Shown here: positions 13,235-21,320 of the stretch, in pieces
Layout: each line of letters starts with the position of its first letter
Position numbering within the stretch: position 1 is the stretch's first letter
DNA from: a virus
Direction: 5' to 3' (one strand)
IMG/VR virus record: IMGVR_UViG_3300028597_000055
Location: 1-28,840 of that record
DNA: 28,840 nucleotides
The notes under the pieces: model-generated
Told to the model about the DNA's origin: nothing
Database searches by the model: none
Seen by the model: only the letters and a program-made list of their open reading frames with translations
Position numbers and translations under genes: made by a program

Positions 13235-13509
13235 AGACCTATCGACAGCCCGAGGCACAGTGCCCGAAGTGCAAGGCGAAGCTCGATGCAGCCACGCGGA
13301 CCGGGGGCTCAGTAGGGCGACCCGAAGCCGGAGACGCTTCCGTGTGCGCCTACTGCGCCGCGGTGCTGGTCTTCACGAACGACGGCACCCTGCGCCTCGC
13401 AACGCATGTGGACCTCGCCGCACTGCCGCTCACGCTGCAGCTCAAGATCGGGCTGATGGTGGGCTTCGTAGAGAAACGACTCATGGAGGAACGACATGGA
13501 AAACATTGA
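13231..13509 (+). CDS. Small zinc-ribbon phage protein
   Basis: A 92-residue protein with two Cys pairs, CPKC (residues 11-14) and CAYC (39-42), separated by a Gly-rich loop: a classical four-cysteine zinc ribbon. The remaining part (TLRLATHVDLAALPLTLQ, then a helix) is helical. Such ribbons typically contact DNA, RNA or another protein. The start overlaps the previous stop (ATGA), and the next gene begins 14 bases before its own stop. Confidence 0.65.
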   Translation: MKTYRQPEAQCPKCKAKLDAATRTGGSVGRPEAGDASVCAYCAAVLVFTNDGTLRLATHVDLAALPLTLQLKIGLMVGFVEKRLMEERHGKH

Positions 13510-13903
13510 CGAGGAAGTAGAGGGCGAGCGCCTGCGCCATGTGCGCGCGCTGATCGAGGATCTGCTCCGCGAAGCCGACGTGTGCGCCTTCGTGGTGCTC
13601 GCCGGCAAGGCAGGACGCATCGAGCACTTCGCGCATCTGAGCGCGAGCTGGTCGAACCTGCGGCTGGAAGCGCTCCCGGACGGCGGCGAGTACCTCGGGC
13701 TTCGCTCGAAGGCTGCGGACTACGGCGGCGATGTCGAGGCACAGCGCCAGCACCAAGCCTGGAGCGTGGGCGTGGTGTCCAGCCTGGGCTTGATCCTCGG
13801 CGAGTCCGCGATGGCCTACCTCATGGCTGCCAAGCAATTCGACAAGATGACCGGCGCGACCCACACGCCGTTCAAGCGCGTCGACCCGAGGGACAAGCGA
13901 TGA
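13496..13903 (+). CDS. Conserved phage protein, function unknown
   Basis: A 135-residue protein: an N-terminal helix (RLRHVRALIEDLLREAD), two or three strands (CAFVVLAGKAGRIEHFAHL), then a hydrophobic helix region (AWSVGVVSSLGLILGESAMA) and a short basic tail with TGATHTPF. The combination is familiar from phage early or accessory regions but has no assigned role. GAGG AACG precedes the ATG. It overlaps both neighbours. Confidence 0.65.
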   Translation: MENIDEEVEGERLRHVRALIEDLLREADVCAFVVLAGKAGRIEHFAHLSASWSNLRLEALPDGGEYLGLRSKAADYGGDVEAQRQHQAWSVGVVSSLGLILGESAMAYLMAAKQFDKMTGATHTPFKRVDPRDKR

Positions 13904-14088
13904 GCGACCCGAAAGACCTGCACGCCGAGTTCTATTTCTCGCTCGGCGTCGTGGCCGGCGAGCTGCTCAAGCCCGAAGCCTTCGAGCACCTCGTCGACAG
14001 CCTGCGGCGTGCAGCGCTGCCGCGCGACTACGTGCGCCTCGTGCGCGATGCGCTCACGCGGGCGCTGGAGGAGGCCGACGAACCATGA
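13900..14088 (+). CDS. Small helical phage protein, function unknown
   Basis: A 62-residue acidic, helical protein (LHAEFYFSLGVVAGELLKPE, then DYVRLVRDALTRALEEAD). It starts at the ATG overlapping the previous stop and overlaps the next start in the same way. A longer frame through 14009 on this strand is a shadow. The role is unknown. Confidence 0.55.
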   Translation: MSDPKDLHAEFYFSLGVVAGELLKPEAFEHLVDSLRRAALPRDYVRLVRDALTRALEEADEP

Positions 14089-14441
14089 GCGACGACGACA
14101 ACGTGAAGCCCTTCCCGAAGGGCGGCGACCTGCCCGACAACCCGCTGCGCATCGAGCCGATACCCACGCGCTTCTGCACCCACGAGGCGGTCTCGCTCGA
14201 CCAGCACACGCGCACGATCCGCTGCGCCGACCTGAACTGCGGCGCCGTGCTCGACCCGTTCGACTTCCTGCTCACGCAGGCCCGCACGATCAGCCGCGCG
14301 TGGCAGAACTACGCGCAAGCCGCGCGGCAAGCGGCCGAGGCCGTGGAGCGCGTGAGCGTCCTGTTGAAGGAGGAGAAGCGCCTGCGCGCTGCCGTTCGGC
14401 GCCTGCAGGACAAGAGCGGATCAGTGAGGGGGCGCACATGA
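14085..14441 (+). CDS. Small phage protein with Cys/His knuckle and coiled coil
   Basis: A 118-residue protein. After a Pro-rich start (KPFPKGGDLPDNP) comes a likely metal knuckle: C-T-H (FCTHEA), about 16 residues on RCADLNCGAVLDPFDFLL, a pattern common in short phage proteins of the RCADCGAxLDPFDAL type. Residues 60-118 form a long helix (AARQAAEAVERVSVLLKEEK), probably coiled coil. The relatives I recall have CxxC where this one has C-A-D-L-N-C, a two-residue insertion. It overlaps its neighbours by 4 bases on both sides. Confidence 0.65.
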   Translation: MSDDDNVKPFPKGGDLPDNPLRIEPIPTRFCTHEAVSLDQHTRTIRCADLNCGAVLDPFDFLLTQARTISRAWQNYAQAARQAAEAVERVSVLLKEEKRLRAAVRRLQDKSGSVRGRT

Positions 14442-15103
14442 AGGCGGTAAACGTCAAGGTCCACAGCGAGCAGCTCGCCAACTGGTTGAACGAGGCGCCG
14501 CACAAGAGCGCGCAATCGGCGCTCGGCCTGCATGTGGAATTCGAGGGGAACTTGCGCACGGCCCTGGCCGAGTACCCGAACAACGAGGAGGGCATCGCCG
14601 CCGGCTCGCATGAGTTCATTGACGAGATGGTGATCGAGCAGCGTGCTCGCGCGCCGGCCACCGATGCCAAGGTTTCATGCCGTCGCGGCTGCGGGCATTG
14701 CTGCCGGCTGAACGTGACGGTCACGGCCGGCGAGGCGAAGCTCGCGCTTATCGCCGCGGAGGAATACGGCTGGCGCATCGACCCGCAGCGCCTGCGCGTG
14801 CAAGCCGCGGTCGACGGCATCGAGGGATGGAACGAACTGGACGACGCCGACCGCGCGTGCGTGTTCCTCACGTCGGGGGAAGACTGCGCGATCTATGAGC
14901 ACCGGCCGATGGCGTGCCGCAAGTACATGGTGGTCAACCCGCCGGACGACTGCGACAGCATCCGCAAGCCGGAGCAACGCATCATCCAGTGGATCGTGCC
15001 CGAGGCCGAGGTCGCGTTCTCGGCCTCGCTGGAGGTCTTCGAAGGCGGGCCCATGGCGGCGATGCTGCTGGCCGAGTGCGAACACGAAGGGGAGCTGTCA
15101 TGA
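14438..15103 (+). CDS. YkgJ-like cysteine-cluster protein
   Basis: A 221-residue protein with the cysteine cluster typical of the YkgJ / CxxCxxCC family: CRRGCGHCC at 81-89 (Cys81, 85, 88, 89), then Cys141, Cys150 and Cys160 in the YEHRPMACRKY block, and Cys172. The cluster probably binds zinc or an iron-sulfur centre. The N-terminal 75 residues and C-terminal 45 are helical and not part of the core. What the family does is not established. In this operon it lies between two unknown genes with 4-base overlaps. The EHRPxxCR block gives confidence in the family. Confidence 0.8.
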   Translation: MKAVNVKVHSEQLANWLNEAPHKSAQSALGLHVEFEGNLRTALAEYPNNEEGIAAGSHEFIDEMVIEQRARAPATDAKVSCRRGCGHCCRLNVTVTAGEAKLALIAAEEYGWRIDPQRLRVQAAVDGIEGWNELDDADRACVFLTSGEDCAIYEHRPMACRKYMVVNPPDDCDSIRKPEQRIIQWIVPEAEVAFSASLEVFEGGPMAAMLLAECEHEGELS

Positions 15104-15588
15104 GCGAGATGCCATCCATGGTCCTGATCGGGGGCATGCACGTCGAGACGATCGAGTCGTTCCACGAGTCGTTGCTTGACATCCATTGCAAGGGCATCGA
15201 GCGCGGCAAGGAGCAGACCGAGCCGGCGTTCTACGTGCTCACGACCAGCGGCGAAATTGCGATCATCTCTGGCTCATCGTTCGCGGACATGGGTGACGCC
15301 GCGCTGTTCCAGCAGCACCTCGTGAAAGAGCCCCTTGTGCGCGCGTGCGCGATCGTCAGCGAAGCATGGGTTGCAGCGCGCACGAAGGGGCAGAACGAAA
15401 CGATGAAGGACGTGCGGCCGAAGGACGACCCGAACCGCACCGAGGCGGTCGTCGTGTCGATCCTCACGGCGGGCCGGCAGGCGCTGACCATCAGCCCGAT
15501 CAGGCGCCCCGCGAACATCGTCGAGCGCGCGCCTTTCCAGTGGCTCGACGAAGCCAAGTACAAGTCCGGCGGGAGGATGGTCCGGTGA
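15100..15588 (+). CDS. Phage accessory protein, function unknown
   Basis: A 162-residue alpha/beta protein: SMVLIGGMHVETIESFHESL, then FYVLTTSGEIAIISGSSF, later AVVVSILTAGRQALTISPIR, closing with a short polar tail. GGGGAG lies 6 bases before the ATG, which overlaps the previous stop (ATGA). The frame is open further upstream but only as a shadow of the cysteine-cluster gene. I do not recognise the family. Confidence 0.6.
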   Translation: MSEMPSMVLIGGMHVETIESFHESLLDIHCKGIERGKEQTEPAFYVLTTSGEIAIISGSSFADMGDAALFQQHLVKEPLVRACAIVSEAWVAARTKGQNETMKDVRPKDDPNRTEAVVVSILTAGRQALTISPIRRPANIVERAPFQWLDEAKYKSGGRMVR

Positions 15589-15821
15589 AGCGCGGCGACG
15601 AGGTGTTGATCGAGTACCGAGGGCAGACGATCCGCGGTGAAGTCGCGCTCGTGTCGTGGAATCAGCGCAGCGTGATGCTCAAGTTCGACGGCATGCTGCT
15701 CGAGGCATCGGGCGGCGCCTTCATCGGGTACATGGCCGCGATGAGGGACGAGGCAGGCACCTACCGCGACTTGAAGGGCGAAGACGTGGTGACGATCGAA
15801 CCAGTGAGGAGCGAGGGATGA
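15585..15821 (+). CDS. Small beta-barrel-like phage protein
   Basis: A 78-residue protein starting at the GTG that overlaps the previous stop. It reads as a series of short strands: KRGDEVLIEYRGQTIRGEVA, SVMLKFDGMLLEASGG, EDVVTIEPV. That suggests an SH3-like or OB-like barrel. Function unknown. GGAGG is 8 bases upstream of the GTG. Confidence 0.6.
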   Translation: MKRGDEVLIEYRGQTIRGEVALVSWNQRSVMLKFDGMLLEASGGAFIGYMAAMRDEAGTYRDLKGEDVVTIEPVRSEG

Positions 15822-16018
15822 AGAAGCAGAACGACGGGTTCCTGTACGTGCCGGTCACGCCCGGCGACACGCCGTGCACGTGGCTTGCGAAGCCGACCGA
15901 GGCCGAGGCGTGGGCCGCGCTGCTGAAGGATGCAGCGCACATGCCGTACCGGACCATCGAGGGGTTCATCCTCCGCGGCTACACGATGGAGCGGTGGCCG
16001 GCCGACCTCGTGCCGTGA
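15818..16018 (+). CDS. Short conserved phage protein (AHMPYRTIEGF family)
   Basis: A 66-residue protein with the blocks FLYVPVTPGDTPCTWLAK, EAEAWAALLKDAAHMPYRTI and EGFILRGYTMERW. Short phage proteins with an A(W)xxLLxDAAHMPYxTxEGF core are widespread and highly conserved, without a known role. The ATG overlaps the previous stop, and GAGCGAGGG precedes it. Confidence 0.75.
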   Translation: MKKQNDGFLYVPVTPGDTPCTWLAKPTEAEAWAALLKDAAHMPYRTIEGFILRGYTMERWPADLVP

Positions 16019-16362
16019 AGCCGAGCGACGTTGCGATGACGCGCCCCTGCGCGCACTGCCCGTTCCTCCGCGAAGGTGCGATCGAGCTGATGCCCGGACG
16101 CCTCGACGGCATCGTGGCCGGCCTGCTCGCTGATGACCACGAGGGGTTCATCTGTCACGAGGTGGCGTATGCGCCCCGGCCGCGCCGGGTGCAGTGCGCC
16201 GGGGCCATGGTGATGCTGCTGAAGGCAGGCCAGCCGAGCGTGCTGATGCGCCTCGGCGCCGTCTACGGCCTCGTCGACTTCGAGGCCCTGCGCGACCAGG
16301 CCGACGACGTGATCGACCCGCCGTGCAGCGCCCCAAAAGGTGAAGGCCCGACCCTCGGGTAG
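16015..16362 (+). CDS. Cys-rich conserved phage protein (CxxCPF type)
   Basis: A 115-residue protein with CAHCPFLREGAIEL (Cys at about 12 and 15), ICHEVAY (about 47), VQCAGA (about 61) and a last Cys near 106. The CxxCPF...CH...C arrangement is typical of small phage proteins that probably bind a metal or an iron-sulfur cluster. The GTG at 16015 overlaps the previous stop; ATG 16036 (MTRPCAHCPF) is equally possible and would fit the family start better. It is the last gene of the rightward accessory operon; its end overlaps a hairpin shared with the converging tail operon. Confidence 0.7.
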   Translation: MKPSDVAMTRPCAHCPFLREGAIELMPGRLDGIVAGLLADDHEGFICHEVAYAPRPRRVQCAGAMVMLLKAGQPSVLMRLGAVYGLVDFEALRDQADDVIDPPCSAPKGEGPTLG

Positions 16363-16376
16363 AGAGGCGGGCCTTC
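16342..16376 (-). terminator. Terminator between converging operons
   Basis: GAAGGCCCG (16342-16350) and CGGGCCTTC (16368-16376) form a 9-bp stem around a 17-base loop that contains the stop codon of the rightward operon. Read leftward, TTTT follows 3 bases after the stem, so it can end the tail operon; read rightward there is no T-run. Confidence 0.6.
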
Positions 16377-16469
16377 GGGGCACGTGATGCTTGGGGAAGC
16401 TCTGCACAGCCAGTTGGTAGCCGGTGCAGTGTAGCCGGGCCCCTGCAGGCCCACAAGCCCTTCAGCGGC

Positions 16470-16940
16470 TCACGTCAGAGGGGCCGGGCTGGTCGACGGC
16501 GCCGGGGCCTCTGCAGGCTCGGCATCGGCCGGGGCCGGTGCTGGTGCCGGCGCGGTGGCCGGCTTGGCGAGCGCCTCCTTGAGCTTGCCTTCGAGGACCA
16601 CGATCTGCGCGCGGAGATCCTGCTCGACGCCATCGCGCCGCGACAGCTCGGTCGACACCTCGTGATCGCGCACGAGCCGCTGCTGGTCGCGCTCGTCGAG
16701 CTGCGCCAGGAGCGAGTCACGCTCCCGCAGCGCATCGACGTGCAGCACCTGCAGCGCGTCGGCCAGCGGGAAGCCCTGCTGTTCGGCCACCGCGACCGAC
16801 AGCGCATCGCCTTCCCGGCTCGCGATGACCTTGCCATCTTCCAGCACCTCCTCGCTGAAGATCGCATGCGCCGCGTAAAGCTTGCCGTCCCTCCAGCGGA
16901 ACAGCAGCTCGGTTGGGGTGGTGCGTTTTTCGAATGCCAT
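16470..16940 (-). CDS. Tail-fibre-associated small protein with coiled coil
   Basis: A 156-residue protein, last gene of the tail operon. Residues 1-65 form a globular part (TTPTELLFRWRDGKLYAAHA, then GKVIASREGDALSVAVAEQQ), residues 66-125 a charged coiled coil (RERDSLLAQLDERDQQRLV ...), and the rest is an Ala/Pro-rich tail. Position right after the fibre gene suggests a fibre chaperone or accessory subunit, a common arrangement in phages, although I see no Tfa or lambda-type chaperone motif. GGAG lies 7 bases before the ATG at 16940. Confidence 0.6.
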   Translation of the reverse strand: MAFEKRTTPTELLFRWRDGKLYAAHAIFSEEVLEDGKVIASREGDALSVAVAEQQGFPLADALQVLHVDALRERDSLLAQLDERDQQRLVRDHEVSTELSRRDGVEQDLRAQIVVLEGKLKEALAKPATAPAPAPAPADAEPAEAPAPSTSPAPLT

Positions 16941-16957
16941 GGTGTTCTCCTGTCGGG

Positions 16958-18313
16958 TTAACCGATGCGCCAGTCGGCGCCGTTGCTGAAGACCGGAAGC
17001 TTGTTTGCGCCGCCGCCGACCGGGACCGAGTTGAAGACGGTCGCGTTCGCATCGCTGACCATGGCGGTGCCGTTGATCCACGACACCGCAGACGGCAGCG
17101 TGGCGACGGTGTAGGAGCGCCGGACGATCGGGGCGCTCATTACCAAGCCGCCGGACACCTCGACGGTGCCGTCCAGAATGATGCCGTAGCCGACCCGCGG
17201 CTTGATGGACGTTCGGCCGTCGCCGAGCTGTTCGATGATCGAGTCGTCGCTCGCCACGTCACCGACAGAGCCGAGGCGCAGCGCGCGGCTCCCGGCGTTG
17301 CCCGAGATGCGGACGCCATAAGCAGCACCCGCCCGAGGGGTGATCTGGAAGTGACCGTTGGTCGCGTTGTAGCCTGCGGTCGCGTAGACCGTCCCCACCG
17401 TGTCTCCGTACTGCAGGATCTCGGCGAAGTAGGACCGGGGCGTGAGCGACTTGACGCCCCAATTGTTCGCGCCGCGCGTCAGGTTCAGGATCAGCGCGCC
17501 GTACATGCTGGTGATGGCGCCGGCCCCGAGCGGGTTGTTCACCTTGACGCCGCTCGCCTCCGTGATCGTGCCGGCCGTCGCATCGATCTGCGACCAGAAG
17601 CTCGACAGCACGCCGATCGTGCCCGCGGTGCCGTAGTGCGGATAACTCTGGTAGCTGTGGTGGTGGTCAGAGCCGTTGACACCGATGAACTTGATGTTGT
17701 CGTTGAAGCTCGCGTGCCCCTGGAAGCCCACGCCCGCATAGTTCACCGTCGAGTCGTCGGCGAACGCGTAGTGGGCGTGCTCGGTGATCGTCTCCAGCGC
17801 GTAGAACAGCGAGCTACCCGGGCCCGGCGACCACAGCCAGTTGCCGGTGCGGAAGCCCTGCGCGCGGATGTTGCCGGCGAAGTTCGTCACCAGCTCCTGC
17901 CGCAGCCCGTACACGCTGTCGGCGCCGGTCGGCGTGCGCTGCCAGCCGGTCACGTTGTCGAGGAAGGTCACGAGGTCGCCGACGATGGTGTTCTGCCCGG
18001 CCACGCCGGTCCAGCTCGCGTGAATCACGCCGGACACCGAGGAGGCCCACTGATCGCCTCGCTGCGGGCCGGGCGGCGCCGGTTGCGTCAGATCGCGCGT
18101 CCCCTTGTAGTAGATCGCGCCGGGCAGGTTCGCGCCCGCGAAGGGCAGCTCGCTGTAGCGCCGGCCACCGTTCCCAATTTTGAAGCGCGGCGCGGTGCTC
18201 GGCGAGGAGGGCCGCTCGATCGCCACCTCACCGTCACCGAGCACCAGGTCGGAGGTGTTCCACTCGGCCGAGGTGCCGATGATCGACCGCGTGCGGGCCA
18301 GGATGTCTGCCAT
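16958..18313 (-). CDS. Tail fibre / receptor-binding protein
   Basis: A 451-residue protein. Its first 60 residues resemble the Mtd N-terminal attachment domain: SAEWNTSDLVLGDGEVAIER, followed by RFKIGNGGRRYSELPFAG. The centre is Gly/Ser/Tyr-rich and probably beta-stranded (a His-rich DHHHSYQSYPHYGTAG patch stands out at about 215-230). The end is a motif common on phage fibre-like proteins: TVATLPSA, AMVSDANATVFNSVPVGGG, then FSNGADWRIG. The role would be binding of the host surface at the tail tip. Fibre genes at the end of the tail operon after J are usual. No reverse transcriptase or template repeat is seen, so it is not a diversity-generating system within this window. Confidence 0.75.
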   Translation of the reverse strand: MADILARTRSIIGTSAEWNTSDLVLGDGEVAIERPSSPSTAPRFKIGNGGRRYSELPFAGANLPGAIYYKGTRDLTQPAPPGPQRGDQWASSVSGVIHASWTGVAGQNTIVGDLVTFLDNVTGWQRTPTGADSVYGLRQELVTNFAGNIRAQGFRTGNWLWSPGPGSSLFYALETITEHAHYAFADDSTVNYAGVGFQGHASFNDNIKFIGVNGSDHHHSYQSYPHYGTAGTIGVLSSFWSQIDATAGTITEASGVKVNNPLGAGAITSMYGALILNLTRGANNWGVKSLTPRSYFAEILQYGDTVGTVYATAGYNATNGHFQITPRAGAAYGVRISGNAGSRALRLGSVGDVASDDSIIEQLGDGRTSIKPRVGYGIILDGTVEVSGGLVMSAPIVRRSYTVATLPSAVSWINGTAMVSDANATVFNSVPVGGGANKLPVFSNGADWRIG

Positions 18314-18324
18314 GTCGTTCTCCT

Positions 18325-18858
18325 TCAGGCCACCGTGACGGGCTTCGCCACGGTTCCCGGTTGCGTGAGGTCAGTGGGCGACGTGAGCGGCGTGCCGCCG
18401 AGCACCCAATCGAGGGAAGGCGCGAGCGGCGAACCGCCGACAATCCACTTGCCCGCGAAGACGGGAGCGATCTGCTCGGCCGTGGGCAGGTACTCGGCTT
18501 CGACGCGCACGCGCCACCACCAGAGCCGATGCACCGGCAGCAGTTCGGCGCGCGGGTCGCTCATGAAGCGCACCGCAATGGCCGCGGTGTTCACCCCGAG
18601 GCGGCTCGCCACGAGGCCGGGCAGTTTCATGTTGACCCAGTCGTCCCAGGCGTTCTCGTTCACCCAGGTCAGCCACCCGGCATAGTCCGGCTGCTCGATC
18701 ATGAAGGTGAGCGCGATGCGCGTGGGCAGCATGCGGTGCGTGCGCCGCTGCCGCGAGTTGCCCGCCTCCATGGGCGTGCGCACCAGGCCCGCGCTCATGT
18801 CCTGGCTGTGCCCCTCAATGCGCGACGGGCACGGGAAACTGGCCGGATAGTCGATCAT
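18325..18858 (-). CDS. Tail-tip associated protein between J and the fibre
   Basis: A 177-residue protein beginning MIDYPASFPCPSRIEGHSQD. It continues with SRQRRTHRMLPTRIALTFMI, a Trp-rich block (GWLTWVNENAWDDWVNMKL) and VHRLWWWRVRVEAEYLP. The repeated Trp residues and beta pattern fit a small structural tail protein. It lies between the J-like gene and the fibre. ATG 18858 overlaps the J stop, with AGGAGG 6 bases upstream. The frame stays open far upstream, but that is an antisense-like shadow of J. I recognise no named family. Confidence 0.65.
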   Translation of the reverse strand: MIDYPASFPCPSRIEGHSQDMSAGLVRTPMEAGNSRQRRTHRMLPTRIALTFMIEQPDYAGWLTWVNENAWDDWVNMKLPGLVASRLGVNTAAIAVRFMSDPRAELLPVHRLWWWRVRVEAEYLPTAEQIAPVFAGKWIVGGSPLAPSLDWVLGGTPLTSPTDLTQPGTVAKPVTVA

Positions 18859-21320
18859 CACGCGCCTCCTTGATGTGGCGCGGCCCGGTCCCACACGGAC
18901 GGCGCGTAGTTGATCGCCTCGATGGTCACGGTCGTGCCGCTCGGGGCCATGCGCTGCACGGTCCAGTCGGTGACCTCGGTGCCCACGACGCCGAACGCGA
19001 GGTGCGTCGGCTCGCTCGGCGATCGCGAGTCGCGGATGGCGAACGGTGCAGCCCCGGGCAGGACGAGGATGTCTGCGCGCGCTCCCTGCGTGACACCGAC
19101 TACGGTGTGCGGCTGGCCCCTCGGGTCGCGCAGCAGCACCGCGTGCGGCCCGCCCGTCCAGTCCATCGGCACGGAGAGCTGCAGCGCGAGGCCCTCGGCG
19201 CGCACGACCCACGCAGCGGCGCCCCACCGCATCGTGCGCGACTGGATGCCGATGCGCTGGCCCGGCAGGCAATTGAGCCCTTCCAGCTCCGTCGCGAAGG
19301 TGGCCGTGGTGCGCTGGAGCTGGCGGCGGTCCATGATGAGGTTCGCATGCTGCTCCGCGACCTCGCGCGAGGTGCAGCCGAACAGCGTCATGGACTGGTA
19401 GTCGGGCGCGTTGACTGGCTCGAAGACGGCATCGGCCGAGAAGGTGCGCGGGTCGCGGAACTCCACGCGGGCGCCGGCAGGGGTGCCCGCACGGTCCCAC
19501 TGGTGCGTGACCTGCAGCGAGCCGGCCACCGTGTTCACGTCGGTGAACAACTGCACCCGCACCGGCTGCGGCGCGTCCTCGATGACGGACATGCGCGAGC
19601 CCACGGGCAGCGGCGCCGCGCTCACGGTCTGCACCGACAGGGTGAGCGCCTCCCACACCGTAGACGGCTGATCGAACACCGCGTTGAACCCGTTGTGGTA
19701 CGCCCACTTGGCGCGCAGCGTGGCGAGCAGCGGCAGGTCCAGCTCCTCGTTGTTGACGGGGCGGTTGCCACCGTAGGCCGCGGTGAGGATGTCGACGAAT
19801 GCGTCGGCCGGGTTCACCGTTGCGGCGGTCGCGCCGACCCCGAGCGGGGCCAGCTTGCGCGTGACGCGGAAGCGGATGCTCGACGCCGCATCGCTGGCGA
19901 TGCCGTTCGATGCGCGCAGAGTCACCGCGGCCATCGTCACGTCACCGTACACGGGCAGCACGATCAGCTCGTCCAGTTCGAACTTGAGCCCGGTCCAGTG
20001 AACGCGGTCGAGCGTGCCGGCGCGCCCGTCGCTGTCGGTCGAGCGCGAGGCGCGCACCCTGTAGCGGCCGAGCGGGACCACCCGCTTGCGCGTGAAGCGC
20101 AGCGCCGTGTTCGTCTTGCCGAGGAAGCTCTCGTCATAACCGACCGTCGGGCCGATGTCTGCACCGCTGTCGTCGATCGGCGTGTACTCCACGCGCACCG
20201 TGATCGCGCGGTCGCCGAGGTTCCCGCCGCTGTCCATGATCGCCAGCCCGCCGATGAACACGAGGTCCAGCTCGATCGAGCGGCCGGCCTGCCCCGGCTT
20301 GCAGGTCTCGAAGGGGCCGACCCACTTCGTGATGCCGATCGTGGTGCTCCCCGGCGGCGGGATGAGCGAGCCGGCCGGCACCGGGTCGCCGGGGACGTAC
20401 GGCGTCGAGACGAAGGTGTTGAGCTGCCAGATTTCCGGGTCGACGTTGAGCTGGTACATCACGGCCTGCACTGTGGTGCCGAACGGCGGGTCGTCGGGCA
20501 GGATGGCGAGCTGCGTGGTCAAGTCCCAGGCGCCCGTCAGATCGTAGGCCGGCGGCGACGGTGGGAAGCCGTTGTGGGCCTCCTGCGCCGTCAGCGCCCA
20601 ATACCACGTCGAAGGCGTCTGGTTGCTCGTCTCGTTCGGTGCGAGCAGCTCTTGGTCGGCCACGTCGACCGAGGTGGAGACGTTCTCGCGCACGCCGGTC
20701 GCCTCTTGAATCACTCCGAACGTCGACGCGTGCGCGGCCGGGCTGAAGATCTCGTAGCGCACCACCTCGGGCGGAAGCGCGGACGAGTCCGAGTCGCCCA
20801 CCAGCATCGCGTGCACGTCGTAGTCGCCCTGGCCGATGCACAGCAGCGCCTTCAGGTACTGCTCGTTGTTCTCGTACTCGGTGTACGGCTGCGCCGCATA
20901 GTCGGGCAGCGTGAGCACCGAGCCGTAGGCGACCGGGATTGGTTCGCCGAGGCGCGCGGTGTTCTTCGGCGGCGCGATGCCGTAGACCTGGGACGGGCTC
21001 GGGGTGTTGCCCGCCGAGGGCCGCTTAGGGCCGAAGATCAGGTTCAGCGCGTAGGAGATGGCCGCGGCGATCAGCGCCTGGGCGATGTAGACCAGAGCCC
21101 ACTGCCCGGGGCGGTGGACCACGAGGATCTGGTCTCCCACCTCGACGCGGTAGCCCTCGGCCTCGATCGCCTTCCCGTGCACGTAGACGAACTGCTGGAG
21201 CGATCCGCGCACGGGCTCGTGCTCGGCGAGCCACGCGCCCAGCTCGGTGCCCTCCTCGATGTCGTGGATGCGGCGCCGCGTCGTGTCCAGCGGGTTGTAG
21301 AGAACGATCAGGTGCGCCAT
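18858..21320 (-). CDS. J-like host-specificity / tail-tip protein
   Basis: An 820-residue protein related to the lambda gpJ class of tail-tip proteins that form the hub through which DNA leaves the tail. The first 100 residues are a beta-grasp-like part (MAHLIVLYNPLDTTRRRIHD ...) followed by a membrane-type helix at about 74-97 (WALVYIAQALIAAAISYALN), a part that looks like lambda gpI fused to the front. Then come the J-type signatures: ENNEQYLKALLCIGQGDYDV, LRAKWAYHNGFNAVFDQPST and CTSREVAEQHANLIMDRRQL. Most of the protein is beta-stranded. The next gene upstream is an NlpC/P60-type tail protein, with a 13-base overlap. The hydrophobic segment may insert into the host membrane. Confidence 0.85.
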   Translation of the reverse strand: MAHLIVLYNPLDTTRRRIHDIEEGTELGAWLAEHEPVRGSLQQFVYVHGKAIEAEGYRVEVGDQILVVHRPGQWALVYIAQALIAAAISYALNLIFGPKRPSAGNTPSPSQVYGIAPPKNTARLGEPIPVAYGSVLTLPDYAAQPYTEYENNEQYLKALLCIGQGDYDVHAMLVGDSDSSALPPEVVRYEIFSPAAHASTFGVIQEATGVRENVSTSVDVADQELLAPNETSNQTPSTWYWALTAQEAHNGFPPSPPAYDLTGAWDLTTQLAILPDDPPFGTTVQAVMYQLNVDPEIWQLNTFVSTPYVPGDPVPAGSLIPPPGSTTIGITKWVGPFETCKPGQAGRSIELDLVFIGGLAIMDSGGNLGDRAITVRVEYTPIDDSGADIGPTVGYDESFLGKTNTALRFTRKRVVPLGRYRVRASRSTDSDGRAGTLDRVHWTGLKFELDELIVLPVYGDVTMAAVTLRASNGIASDAASSIRFRVTRKLAPLGVGATAATVNPADAFVDILTAAYGGNRPVNNEELDLPLLATLRAKWAYHNGFNAVFDQPSTVWEALTLSVQTVSAAPLPVGSRMSVIEDAPQPVRVQLFTDVNTVAGSLQVTHQWDRAGTPAGARVEFRDPRTFSADAVFEPVNAPDYQSMTLFGCTSREVAEQHANLIMDRRQLQRTTATFATELEGLNCLPGQRIGIQSRTMRWGAAAWVVRAEGLALQLSVPMDWTGGPHAVLLRDPRGQPHTVVGVTQGARADILVLPGAAPFAIRDSRSPSEPTHLAFGVVGTEVTDWTVQRMAPSGTTVTIEAINYAPSVWDRAAPHQGGA

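Noticed and set aside
11729-13258. 509-codon minus-strand ORF across the accessory operon
   Set aside because: It runs through four plus-strand genes with coupled starts and stops, and its sequence is Ser/Arg-rich noise.
16958-18313. Diversity-generating retroelement suggested by the Mtd-like N-terminus
   Set aside because: No reverse transcriptase, no template/variable repeat pair and no C-type lectin end were seen in the window; the Mtd-like attachment domain alone is common.
16913-18685. 590-codon plus-strand ORF across the tail fibre gene
   Set aside because: Antisense shadow; it crosses several minus-strand gene boundaries and has no motif.
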